From Xanthostigma xanthostigma (Eukaryota; Arthropoda; Insecta; Raphidioptera; Raphidiidae), in NCBI GenBank assembly GCA_963575645.1, contig OY754464.1:81442948-81506947 (forward strand): DNA of 64,000 nt, written 5' to 3'. A program made the translations under genes and the position numbers. Below are positions 54,091 to 64,000 of this stretch, in pieces (within the stretch, counting starts at the first letter, position 1; the number at the start of each line of letters is the position of its first letter). The notes under the pieces are model-generated. The model had not been told where the DNA came from. It did not search any database and was given only the letters and a program-made list of their open reading frames with translations.

Positions 54091-54709
54091 TCTATACTAA
54101 AATATAAAGCTGAAGAGTTTGTTTGTTTGGTTGAACGCGCTTATCTCAGGAACTACCGGTTCGAATTGAAAACTTTTTTTTTGTTGGATAGCCCATTCAT
54201 CGAGGAAGGCTATAGGCTATATAAAATCAGGCTACGATCATTAGGAGCGGAGCATTAATGAAAAATGTTGCAAAATGTATCTCAAAAATAGCTTCTATTC
54301 AGGTGAAATGCCGTAACTACATATATCAATATTAGGTCGTACATTCACAAGCCCGGCTAGGTCAGTGGGTACTTGGTAGAGTATGCGACTGTTAATATCA
54401 CGGTCGTGGGTTCGAGCCCCACGTTGGGCGAATATATTTTTATTTATTTTTTATTTTCTAAATTGCTTTCTTCTAAGGCTTATATTTAAATTTATTTTAA
54501 TTTTATTACGACTAATTAAAATTAAATAAATCTAATTAATAGCTCAAACTGTTATAACTATAGGTACCTATATAAAAATAATTATCCTACAGTGTTTTCA
54601 ATTAAATATTTATTATATTTTATTAATTACAGTAATTATTGTTTTAAAAGAAATTTATTACTTAAAAAAAGTATAAATACTGCTTTTTATCGACAAAAAC
54701 TTTTGAACA
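54091..54709 (+). mobile_element. Helitron-like element with tRNA-Lys-like module, copy B (3'-truncated)
   Basis: Starts TCTATACTAAAATATAAAG and matches copy A through GCCCGGCTAGGTCAGTGGG at 54351-54430, where the D arm has a short insertion. It breaks off near CAAAAACTTTTGAAC, before the 3' hairpin. Confidence 0.75.
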
Positions 54710-55195
54710 ATATACTATTATCAAACAGAGCAATGTTTTGTATTAATTAAAATGAAATGTCAATTCGTACACACTGTACATACGTAAGGAATTACGTCTT
54801 GGATAATGTATTTAGTGTGTAATTTTTAGGTGAAGATTAAATGAATTGTGCAACACATACCAAATATGCATATTATTAAAAATGATGATGATATTTTATA
54901 AACTGTTGTTAAGGTCATCCAAATTATCACATGACTATGTTTATTAATTAATTTGTGTTTGGATTATTTAATTATAATGTATATTAAATATTTTGAATGA
55001 AATTTAAATAATTGTTATTAATTGGCAAGCAATAAAATCATAATTGATAAATATTATTTAAAAGCGTGAAAAACGCGGTTGTTCAAAAACACAGTGGGTT
55101 CTGTTTAACAATAATGCTAGCGCAGTTTTGACACTCTGGAAATTTGTTTTCCCCTAACCCTAAAATAAAAATCCCCTAAAAACATAGTTTTTAAA

Positions 55196-55554
55196 GGGTA
55201 TGTTCCGAAAAATATCCCAGGATACTGACCAGTGCCTGCAATTACGTCATGATTCCGACGCCATAATTGTACTGGTCTGCCACCATATTGTACTGGTGAG
55301 ACAGATGTGACGTAGCATAAAAATTTAACCGGGCGTCTGTGCATCAGACTTTATGGATTTTTTTATTTTATTAATTGTTATGTGCAATAATGTCTTCTCA
55401 ACAAAGTAAACAATTACTTTTGGTGGACAAGGGAAATAATAATACGTTAACGCGCTGGCCAGTATATTTCGGAACGAATCAACAGTATGGCGTCGATTCG
55501 TGACGTCATTAGCACTGGCCTGCAGTATACTAGGTTATATTTCGGAACACACCC
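55196..55554. mobile_element. 'ACTGGCCAGT' TIR element with CRE-like sites
   Basis: Ends GGGTATGTTCCGAAAAATAT and ATATTTCGGAACACACCC. Subterminal TGACGTCA/TTACGTCA, and TACTGG/CCAGT boxes repeated at least five times. A frame at 55117-55344 is a shadow. Worn inverted copy at 34130-34460. Confidence 0.7.
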
Positions 55555-56033
55555 AAAATATTTTCCCGTAAATTTTTGAAATGAAATATTTGACGTCTAT
55601 AAAGTTAGCATATCCACATCAAAAGCCCACGAAGTTAATAGTACCATAATTTGTTGCTATTTTGTTGCTAATTTGTTACCCCAAAACTGATTTTGTTGCT
55701 CTGACCGTTTTCGAGAAACAATGGATACGGTAGCGTTATATAAAGATGGCATAGCCAGTGGTTGTATCTCTATAAGTAGCTTAGATAATATACTCATTAT
55801 GAAAGTGCCATAATTTGTTGCTTTTGAATGGTGTAATCACTTTCAGGCTAAATGATAAGAGATCGGTAGGATATAAACCGATCGAAAAAAAAAATGTTAA
55901 AAAAAAGAAAATTCATAAGGTTAAAGAAAAGCTTATGACACGAAACAAACACTTTATTGCTACGTTCCGAGATTAAAAATAAAGAATTAAAAAAAAAAAA
56001 AAAAAACAAATAACTATATATACTTGTATTAAC

Positions 56034-56596
56034 CAGTACGGCTCGAAGCGACAAATCAACAGCAACAAATTCAGTCTTTGCGCATGATTTTGTTGCTAAT
56101 TTGTTGCTCTGAGATTATATAAAAATTTATTTTGTTGCTGTGCACAGGAAACAAATTAACGATGTGTTAGGATTGATAACGTGCTTACATTTAGCCAGTA
56201 CGGCTCAAAGCGACAAATCAACAGCAACAAATTCATTATTTGTCCATGATTTTGTTGCTAATTTGTTGCTCTGAGATTATATAAAAATTTATTTTGTTGC
56301 TGTGCATAGGAAAAAAATTAACGACGTGTTACGATTGGCAACTAACTTACATCAGCCATTACGGCTCAAAGCGGCGGAACAACAGTAACAAATTTATTCT
56401 TTGCGCATGATTTTGTTGCTCTGAGATTATATAAAAATTTATTTTGTTGCTGTGCATAGGAAAAAAATTAACGATGTGTTACGATTGGCAACTAACTTAC
56501 ATCAGCCATTACGGCTCAAAGCGGCGGAACAACAGCAACAAATTTATTCTTTGCGCATTATTTTGTTGCTAATTTGTTGCTCTGAGATTATATAAA
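56034..56596 (+). repeat. 160-162 bp satellite-like tandem array
   Basis: Unit starts at 56034, 56196, 56357 and 56517 (CAGTACGGCTC / CATTACGGCTC). Each unit contains one or two TTTGTTGCT blocks, AACAGCAACAAAT, TGAGATTATATAAAAATTTA and ACGATGTGTTACGATTGG. The last two full units are almost identical, so the array expanded recently. The TTTGTTGCTAATTTGTTGC motif also spreads upstream (55650-55830). Confidence 0.85.
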
Positions 56597-56599
56597 AAA

Positions 56600-58540
56600 A
56601 TATTTGGTTTTGAATTGCAGAATGGGTATGGAAATTGCCGGAGGTGCACTGATTTTTCGCAACATTAGCGCCTTCTGGCGGCTCTTTATCTTCCGCCTAG
56701 CCTTCTGGCAATTTTTTCCCTATTTACTTGTGCTGTCTCCTGTTGTTCTGCAGGTTTTCGGTTAATAATACAATAATACTATGGGACTGTGCTTTAGACG
56801 TGTAGATATAAAAATTAGCTGGTGCTATTTATGAATTATGACCCCTCACTTAAAATTTGTAGTTATATAATGCGCTACCGCGGGAGGGTATTTAACAATA
56901 TCGGTTTTGCTACACGTTTTAGCTACCGCGCATGACTGTGACGGTCCTGTTACTGTTCGAAGAGAAAGATTGGAACAGAGCTTGTTGGTTTACATTCAAA
57001 ATTATTAAAATATGACATGTGAGACAACCCCTATTCTAAAAAACGAGTGTGCTTTAGACCACACGACTGAAGTAAAACTTCTTCCTGCTTAATTTGTTAT
57101 TATTCACCCGAAAATTCACAAAATATGAATTTTAAAATGATTTTACAATTTTATTCACTTTAAACGTAGAATATCAATTAATGTATTGAACAAAATATTA
57201 ATTTATAAAACTGTACGAAATGAACAGTCTAATGCAAGAAGAAAGAAATATAAACATAAAGATAATGAAAACAAAAGTAATACATTGCAATTACTTAGCT
57301 CTCGTTGGATTTTAAGCGTAAATCTTTATGAAATATTATTTAAAGAAGGTTTACAAAACTTTTTTCTGTCACCCGATAGCGCCACTGGCAAATAAAGTAT
57401 GTGTCATTCTATTGTTAGTACTGCTTATATTTTCGGCCACCTAATGGCGCCACTAGCCAGTAAAGTATTTGTCATCCTTATTAGGTGTGAGCTCGTAGTT
57501 TGGATTAAACATTATTGTAGGAAATAAAAGAAATTCGTAGACCCAATCCAAAAAAATTATTAATTTAATTAATTATATAAAGATCGTTTCGACCTAGGTC
57601 AGGTCATATCTTCAGATACTAGAATGAAGAATTGTCAAGATACATATGAAAGTGAAAAATTACAAAGATATAGTTCTGAAATAAGAAATGTGAAGTACTT
57701 ACATGATGTAAATAGATATATTAAAATGAAATATAAGAATTTGTCATCCTCTTTCTATCTTCACTAACTTATATCTCCCTCTCAACTTCCGTTCGCCTCG
57801 CTCGATCACACTTCCGTAAATCTCCCGTCAGGCATTCGCCAGCTTACTCCCCAAGTCAAAAGTGCGTATAGAAGTTTTACTTCAGTAAAATAAAAATAAT
57901 TTCACGGGGGTATTTTCTTGTCAAAAAAGATAATATTATTTTGACATGTTTTTTGCAACGACAACAATATTATGAAAGCAATTTATCATTTTACAACAAA
58001 ATACTTTATTAAAATAAACACTTATTACAAATTTCATCACATTTAATTGACTGCAAGGCCTTGATTCTTCATGTGCTGCCACAATTTTCGACATACATCT
58101 TAATTACAATATTTTTCTGCAAGCTGTACATATTATAATCTTCATCTACTTTCGTATTATTAAATTGTACTCGTTTTATTATGTTTACGTTGTGAAATTT
58201 TTGCACAATGTTGTAATTATTTTAATCAATGGAAAATATTTTATTTGCGTTTGTAAAATCTTTATTTACTCCACTTGACTTATAATTTGCAAATTTTGTA
58301 TTCGTCATTGCGTCAAATTATCAACGCAATGAATTGAAAATTTCAGTTGCATAAGAATCGTAGTGGAGTCGTTAATGCAGAACAAAACAAATATTTTAAA
58401 ATGGTGATAAGTTATTTGTTGGTTTTTTGGTTCAATTGAGTTCCATAGGTACCTTGATGTTTGGTGAAATGTAAAATTTTTCTATAGTTTAAAAGGTGGG
58501 TAAAATTTAGCCCATGAAATTTTTATATAATATAATATAT
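56600..58540. other. Mostly non-coding, with a small direct repeat
   Basis: Two degenerate direct copies (GCGCCACTGGCAAATAAAGTA at 57379, GCGCCACTAGCCAGTAAAGTA at 57446) lie 67 bp apart. The frame 57186-57395 is AT-rich noise. GC-richer segments (56630-56760, 56930-56990) show no domain. Confidence 0.35.
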
Positions 58541-58542
58541 TA

Positions 58543-58677
58543 ACGGCTTGTTCCGGTTTCACCCGGGTGCGTACGTTGCACCAAGCAAAACACATTTACA
58601 AAATTGCATTAAAATCGGTTCAATGGTTTCAGAGATTAGCGCGGCCAAAATTGTGACACGAGAATTTTATATATATA
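58543..58677 (-). mobile_element. Short Helitron-like element, second family
   Basis: On the minus strand GTGTCACAATTTTGGCCGCGC, then ACCATTGAACCGATTTTAATG, ending in CACCCGGGTGAAACCGG. The CTAG end is eroded. It is the short form of 48323-49055, without the tandem array. Confidence 0.55.
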
Positions 58678-59100
58678 CAGAGTGACCGATAATTGCTCGT
58701 ATTCCTCTTGGGAGAAGAAACTATGACTAATTTGGAATGATTTAACCTTATCACGGGGGTCGGAAATATGTTATTTTTTATGATAATGACTCTTATGTGA
58801 AGAATTTTTTTTTCTTTTTTATTTAATGTAAGTTTTAACACACAACATAAAATCGAACAGTAAACTTAATAGTCTTTAGCTTTAGGAAGGTTGGCTATCA
58901 GAACATGGAAAAATTCAGGCCAAAAGTGAGATTATTTTTTAAATTCTTAACTCCCAAAGTTCGGAATTTTTTAAAAAGAAAACCGAAATAGATTTTCTCG
59001 AAAATGACATTTCCGATCCTCTAGTGTTAGAGGTTAAATCATTCCAAATAAGTCATAGTTTCTTTTCATGAGAGGAATACGAACAATTACCGGCCACCTG
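58678..59100. mobile_element. TIR element ('TTCCTCTTGGGAGAAG' family), complete copy
   Basis: 423 bp flanked by TA. Ends CAGAGTGACCGATAATTGC and GCAATTACCGGCCACCTG-like. TIRs of about 80 bp include GAATGATTTAACC and its inverse. Tc1/mariner-like by flanks; no transposase. Confidence 0.75.
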
Positions 59101-59112
59101 TATATAGATAGA

Positions 59113-59456
59113 CTAGCGGTCCCGCCCGGTTTCACCCGGGTGCAAAAGAACGAATGGGGGGAGAGACATGAGTACGCACGTTTATCTTAGTTTACCGAGA
59201 TGAATGTTGTATCCAAATTTCAAGATGATCGGAGTTACCGTTCAAAAATTTTTGTCGGACGGACAAATTTTGAGTTATATTTTGCAACATTTTTCATTGA
59301 TGCTCCGCTCCTATTGGTCGTAGCGTGATATTTTATAACCTATAGCCTTCCTCGATAAATGGGCTATCCATTCAATTCGAACCAGTAGTTCCATGAGATT
59401 AGCACGTTCAACCAAACAAACAAACTCTTCAGCTTTATATAATATATGAGTATAGA
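59113..59456 (-). mobile_element. Helitron-like element, first family, copy D (short form without tRNA module)
   Basis: 344 bp on the minus strand, from TCTATACTCATATATTATA to the hairpin CACCCGGGTGAAACCGGG and CTAG. The 5' and 3' parts of copy A are here joined directly at GAAAAATGTTGCAAAATATAA, without the block that carries the tRNA-like module. Confidence 0.8.
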
Positions 59457-59459
59457 TAT

Positions 59460-59605
59460 TGTAACAGAGACCCCCTCAGCAGGCGACGACAAAGAATTTC
59501 ATGAGACAACAATCGACTCGTCATTCTAACAATGACACACAGATCGTTGTGGGACAACAATTCTTTGTCGTCGCCTGCTGGGGGGCCTCTGTTACAATAT
59601 TGTAT
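59460..59605. mobile_element. Small TIR element
   Basis: About 145 bp. TATTGTAACAGAGACCCCC, then AGGCGACGACAAAGAATT, are inverted at the right end (AATTCTTTGTCGTCGCCT, CCTCTGTTACAATA). It lies against the 5' end of Helitron copy D. Confidence 0.75.
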
Positions 59606-59639
59606 TATTATAGTATAGATTTTCAAAGATATATTTCTT

Positions 59640-60060
59640 CTCTAAGCCCGCAGCTAGCCATGGCTAGACGTGTGGATGGAAATGTACACATAATTACCAC
59701 ACACATGTGTGTGTCGTGTGTATTTGCGCGAATGTGCATTAGTGGCACCTAGGCAGGCACTTTCATTGCGGCCGTGACCTACAATGGCGGCAATAGTTTG
59801 TACACTTCGCGATTGTCAGGCTGACCGCACGCCGATCGAATCGTACACAGTCGTTGCAGAAACACGACTATTAGTTCCAATCCTTTCGAGAAAATCATTT
59901 CGATTTTTGAAGTGAAATTTCTTCAGCGACGTATCGATTTGAACTTTTCTGTAACGGTAAAAGACAAATGATTCAGCGGCGAGGAATCCATGATGCGGTC
60001 AACACTTGACTCGATACTTCGCCTACACACATAGTATTTCTTTGTTTTGTTGGGCATGCT
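59640..60060. other. GC-rich, promoter-like island
   Basis: ACCTACAATGGCGGCAATAG and neighbouring GC-rich, CpG-bearing sequence contrast with the AT-rich surroundings. The region includes TGACC and CGATCGAATCG-type motifs and a short TG/CA-rich tract (59698-59725). No exon can be proven. Confidence 0.25.
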
Positions 60061-60064
60061 TACA

Positions 60065-60644
60065 TCTATACTAATATATAAAGCTGAAGAGTTTGTTTGT
60101 TTGTTTGGTTGAACGCGCTAATCTCAGGAAATACTGGTTCAAATTGAAATTTTTTTTGTTGGATAGCCCATTTATCGAGGAAGGCTATAGGTTATATAAT
60201 ATCACGCTACGATCATTAGGAGCGGAGCATTAATGAAAAATGTTGCAAAATGTATCTCAAAAATAAGCTTCTATTCAGGTGAAATGCACTAACTAAATAT
60301 ACTCATATTAGCGTTACGAGTACACAACCTCGACTGGGTCAATCGGTAGAGCATGCGACTGTCAATATCAGGGTCGTAGGTTTGAGTCCCACGTTGGGCG
60401 AATATATTTTTATTTTATTTTTTATTTTCTACATTGCTTTCTTCTAAAGCTTACATTTAAATTTATTTTCATTTTATTTAAATAATTAATAAAAAAATAT
60501 TAGTTAACAAAAGTATAAATACTGCTTTTTATCACAAAAATTTTTGAACGGAAATTTGGACACAACATTAATCTCGGTAAACTCATGTTCCTCCCTTCCC
60601 CATTCGTTCTTTTACACCCGGGTGAAACCGGACGGGACCGCTAG
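60065..60644 (+). mobile_element. Helitron-like element with tRNA-Lys-like module, copy C (complete)
   Basis: 580 bp from TCTATACTAATATATAAAG to CTAG. The tRNA-like part is 60326-60400 (TCGGTAGAGCATGCGACTG, CCCACGTTGGGCG). The segment between module and 3' end is shorter than in copy A. Confidence 0.8.
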
Positions 60645-61176
60645 TCTCAGATAAGTTCCAAGCACAATAAAATGTTTATATTTGATATTTAATTACGCTG
60701 ACTTAAATTACACGCGTTAGAATAGTATGACCGCCAGGATCGAATGGGTTAATCTGATAAACTTCGTTGGTTTATTAGTTGATTACTAAATGTGAAGATT
60801 TATTTGCAGTTTTAGAACAACACGGTTTGGAATCTTTGGAAAAAAAGTGAAAGTTTACTCTATGTGACATCAGCTTTATTAATAGCAAAGCATGGGTAAA
60901 CTTCTAAGATTTGATACATCTCAGGTGTTCTGTTTCATTTATTCCCGAAGTCTAAACAACTATACAATAAATAAAATTATTTATTGAAGAGTTCTAATCA
61001 GACGTTAGTCAAAGACTAAACAATTATATCTGAAATAACATTGTGTCTATATATTCTTGTAGTAAATTCTGCTTTTTTGTAGGTATTTTATAGTTATTTA
61101 AATTGAATAATTATTTTGTCGTTTGAAGAACCAGATAATGGTTCAGAAATGCTGGATATTTGAGGAAACATATAGG

Positions 61177-61580
61177 CCTCGTATTCCTCTATAGGAAGAA
61201 GAAACTATGACTAATTTGGAATGATTTAACCTCTGTCACTTGGGGGTCGGAAATGCGCCATTTTTATGATAATGACACTTTTATAATTAATTTTTATATT
61301 TTTTTATTTATTGTAGGTTTTAAACACAACATAAAATCTGACAGTAAGTTGGCTAATTAGTAGTAAGCTCTATCCGATCATGGAAAAATTCAGACCAAAA
61401 AGTGAGAATTTATTTTTAATTTTAAACTCCCAAAATTCGGATTTTTGAAAAAAGAAAACCGAAGTAGATTTTCTCGAAAATGACGCATTTCCGACCCCCA
61501 AGTGATAGAGGTTAAATCATTCCAAATATTAGTCATAGTTTCTTCTCCCAAGAGGAATACGAGCAATTACCGGTCACCTG
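61177..61580. mobile_element. TIR element ('TTCCTCTTGGGAGAAG' family), third copy
   Basis: The left TIR is slightly truncated (CCTCGTATTCCTCTATAGG) and the right end is intact (GCAATTACCGGTCACCTG then TA). Inner inverted partners ACCTCTGTCACTTGGGGGTC / inverse are well kept. Confidence 0.7.
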
Positions 61581-61710
61581 TATATTTAAAAAAATAACCT
61601 TTTTTGAAATCAGTTAAAAACGACTAAACAGATAAAAAAAATTATGATCCCAATCAGTATTCTGAACAAAGTATAGTTTGACGTTAAGCTAGATGGGATA
61701 CCAACAAGCC

Positions 61711-62205
61711 TCTATATTTTCCACAATTTTCCGGCACTGATGCTGAAATTTTAACAGTACTAACAGCACTAACGATTGGCGCAAAAAAAATTCAAAAGTT
61801 TTTTTTAAGAGGTGTTTCATTTTGTTTGACGTCAAGTTGAATGGAACATCTGGAACCTGGAACTTTCTATATTTTCCACAATTTTCCGGAACTAATGCTG
61901 AAATTTTACCAGCATAGTACTGCACTAATCGGCGAATTTCTTTTTTTTTCAAAATTTTTTTTTCTTAGAGTCAAGCTGGATGTGACACCAACCCTCTATA
62001 TTTTTTACAATTTTTCGGCACTAACGTAGCAATAACGATTGGCGCAAAAAAAATTCAAAAATTGTTTTTTTAAGAGGAGTCTCATCTAGCTTGACGTCAA
62101 GTTTTTCCGGCACTTACGCTAAAATTTTAACAGTAGGTATAATACTGCACTAACGCAGCACTAACGATTAGTGTTAAAAAGTTGTTTTTTGACGGTGTTC
62201 CATCC
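61711..62205 (+). repeat. Diverged tandem repeat of about 130-150 bp units
   Basis: Units share CTATATTTTCCACAATTTTCC, GGCACTAATGCTGAAATTTTA, GCACTAACGATTGGCGC and TCAAGCTGGATG-like parts, beginning near 61711, 61863, 61992 and 62103. Frames at 61689-61952 and 61841-62029 are reads through this array. Confidence 0.7.
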
Positions 62206-63166
62206 GGCATGAGGCACATCTGATGTTTCAATGTTTTTGAAACGTATATCTGCAACATACGTGCCGACCGGCGCCCCCACCTGTCTGTGCTGGGAGTCGA
62301 ACCCAGCGCACTCAACACACAAACACACACACACACAAAATATCTTGTGCAGAAGTCAACAACTCCGTTTCGATCTCATCGCGGATTAACTTTCAGTTTC
62401 GTTTGAGAGCTCGCAGGCCGTTGTGCGTACGGCAGCTCTCATTAATGTCTCCTGCATTGTAAATATATCATTAATAAAAATTGATTAGTTCATTGTTAAT
62501 GAGGATTATGTAATTAATGTATAAATATTTGGTTGCTTACGCGGCAACTAGGCATTTCTTTATATCGACATGCAGTGTGAAAATAAATTTAAAAACAAAA
62601 GTGCTTAATAAATTAAATTAGTTATTTGTCAAATAATATCAATTAATGTTGAAAGCTTATCCGCAGTTTGAAATAATTTATTATTATTACATGATAATTT
62701 CTTTATTTGAGATTTACATTTTTATAATGAGATTTCTCTCATGATATTCATTCATTAAAATTATTTATTAATGTAATTAGTTCGGTTGCAACATAGTACG
62801 TGCAATTTGAACAAAAAAATCGATTATTTAAATTTATAATTACTACAGTGTGAATTTAAAGTTGTTTCATTTTTTTAAAGCATATCAAAATATAATTCGA
62901 TGTGAAATAAAAATTTTGTGTATGACTTCCAAATTGGAGATTGTGTAATAAGTAACGGATACAAATCGTTTGTAATTATTTACTGTGTGTGAAATAAGTG
63001 ATTCATTTTGGATTTTGCTGTATATATAATGAATTATTTTTTGACTGAAAACTGTGATAATATATATAATTAATTTTTTTAAATATCAACAACTGCGTTT
63101 CAATCGGTACGTATATCTCTGCATATTATATAATTACCTATCATTTTACATTTATTACTCGTAATA
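62206..63166. other. Non-coding stretch
   Basis: Contains a short (CA)n tract (about 62317-62337) and a moderately GC-rich part (62370-62460) with TTTCAGTTTCG that could hold a promoter. The rest is AT-rich without a gene. Confidence 0.3.
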
Positions 63167-63599
63167 CAGTGTAAACTCCATGATTTAACGTCACTCGATA
63201 TAACGACAAACTCCTTAAAACGTCGAAATTACTTAACACTAGTTGGTTTACCTCGTTGCTCATACAAGGATACACTCTAAATAACGACAACAATATGTCA
63301 TCATTAATCAAAAAACAGTACTTGTTTGTTATTTTGTTGCTTTGTTGTCGGCACCATGCGTACCGAAGATTTTAAGAAATTCGTTCTTTTGTTTGTTGGC
63401 ATTATCTTTCATATGTTGTAATTTGTGATAGTATGAATTGTCTGTTGGTCAGTTGTAAATTTTATATATTATGATGAGTAAATACATATTTTGGTAAAAA
63501 AATATTAATGGATTATTTGTTCTGTCCGTTTAACGACAACTCTCAATAACGCCACAAAGTGCACAGTCCCTTGAGTGTCGCTATATAGAGTTTACACTG
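63167..63599. mobile_element. pogo-like MITE with ATAACGACAA repeats
   Basis: 433 bp, ends CAGTGTAAACTCCATG and ATAGAGTTTACACTG, flanked by TA. AACGACAA-type motifs (ATATAACGACAAAC, AATAACGACAAC, TTTAACGACAAC) occur repeatedly. It is related to the coding scraps at 32277 and 52784 by its termini. Confidence 0.82.
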
Positions 63600-63825
63600 T
63601 ATTAATTTTAATACATCCAATGTGCATAATCCACTTTGAAATGAGTAGTTAAAAATTTAATCTAATTATAAAATATTGCGACATTACCCAAAAACAGTTA
63701 TTAATTTTGTTCTTCCTATTAATTATTAATTAAAATAATTAATATTAAAAATGCTGTCAGTGAAGTTGGTTGCAACCTGTGCTAATTAGACAGGCGCTCT
63801 GCCTCAGATGCATTCCTTCCAGAAA

Positions 63826-64000
63826 GCACCGGCTTCACCCCGGTGCAAAAGAACGAATGGGGGAGGGAGACACATGAGTACGCACGTTCATCTTAGTTTA
63901 CCGAGATTAATGTTTTGTCCAAATTTCATGATGATCGGAGTTACCGTTCAAAAGTTTTTGTCGGACGAACAAATTTTAAGTTACATTTTGCAACATTTTT
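63826..64000 (-). mobile_element. Helitron-like element, first family, copy F (cut by window end)
   Basis: On the minus strand the 3' region of the first family: CACCGGGGTGAAGCCGG hairpin (worn), CCCATTCGTTCTTTTGCACC, GGTAACTCCGATCATCATG. The CTAG end is lost and the 5' part lies outside the window. Confidence 0.65.

Noticed and set aside
61689-62029. Two overlapping frames on opposite strands
   Set aside because: Both are reads through a diverged tandem array.
62290-62310. T-arm-like CTGGGAGTCGAACCCAG
   Set aside because: There is no acceptor stem, D arm or anticodon arm around it, so it is not a tRNA gene.

Overview
This is AT-rich, intron-bearing, transposon-crowded animal nuclear DNA, almost certainly from an insect. 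The reasons are an insect-type secreted DNA/RNA non-specific nuclease (the 'dsRNase' family), a full FEM1B gene split by introns with GT/AG borders, a nuclear tRNA-Phe, and a dense load of small non-autonomous DNA elements (hAT, piggyBac-like, Tc1/mariner and pogo-like MITEs, Helitron-like elements). I cannot fix the insect order from sequence alone. I saw no LTR retroelement, endogenous virus, Polinton or CRISPR array.

Host genes lie in the first 22 kb. (1) 966-2895, plus strand: a two-exon secreted nuclease with a TATA box and arthropod initiator, a signal-peptide exon, one 688-bp intron carrying a MITE, and an intact His-Asn-Glu catalytic set. (2) 4877-8292, minus strand: at least three coding exons whose phases agree. 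It encodes a low-complexity, probably nuclear protein with one CUE/DMA-like three-helix motif. A DMRT-family relationship is possible but no DM zinc finger is in view. (3) 13001-13073, minus strand: tRNA-Phe(GAA). (4) 14266-21333, plus strand: six exons giving a complete 643-residue FEM1B, the substrate receptor of a CUL2 ubiquitin ligase. Genes 2 and 4 are head to head.

The fem1b introns and 3' side are stuffed with elements. There is an 878-bp foldback with arms of about 340 bp in intron 3, a hAT element with a foldback inside it in intron 5, and a 1.2-kb hAT element 15 bp after the stop codon that itself holds a TTAA-flanked element. From 22 to 64 kb I recognise no complete host gene. There are a few weak candidate exons (33.4 kb, 38.2-38.8 kb) and GC-rich islands (53.8 kb, 59.7 kb). 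The rest is a mosaic of repeats: three copies of one 313-bp TIR element, hAT elements with perfect 8-bp target duplications, a nested foldback complex at 23-24.4 kb, pogo-like MITEs with clustered internal repeats, two Helitron-like families (one carrying a tRNA-Lys-like module), and tandem arrays at 40, 48, 56 and 61.7 kb.

The genes do not form a pathway I can prove. The most interesting features are the head-to-head FEM1B/DMA-like pair, the long hairpins that would lie inside the fem1b primary transcript, and a Helitron family that seems to have captured and spread a tRNA-Lys-like segment.
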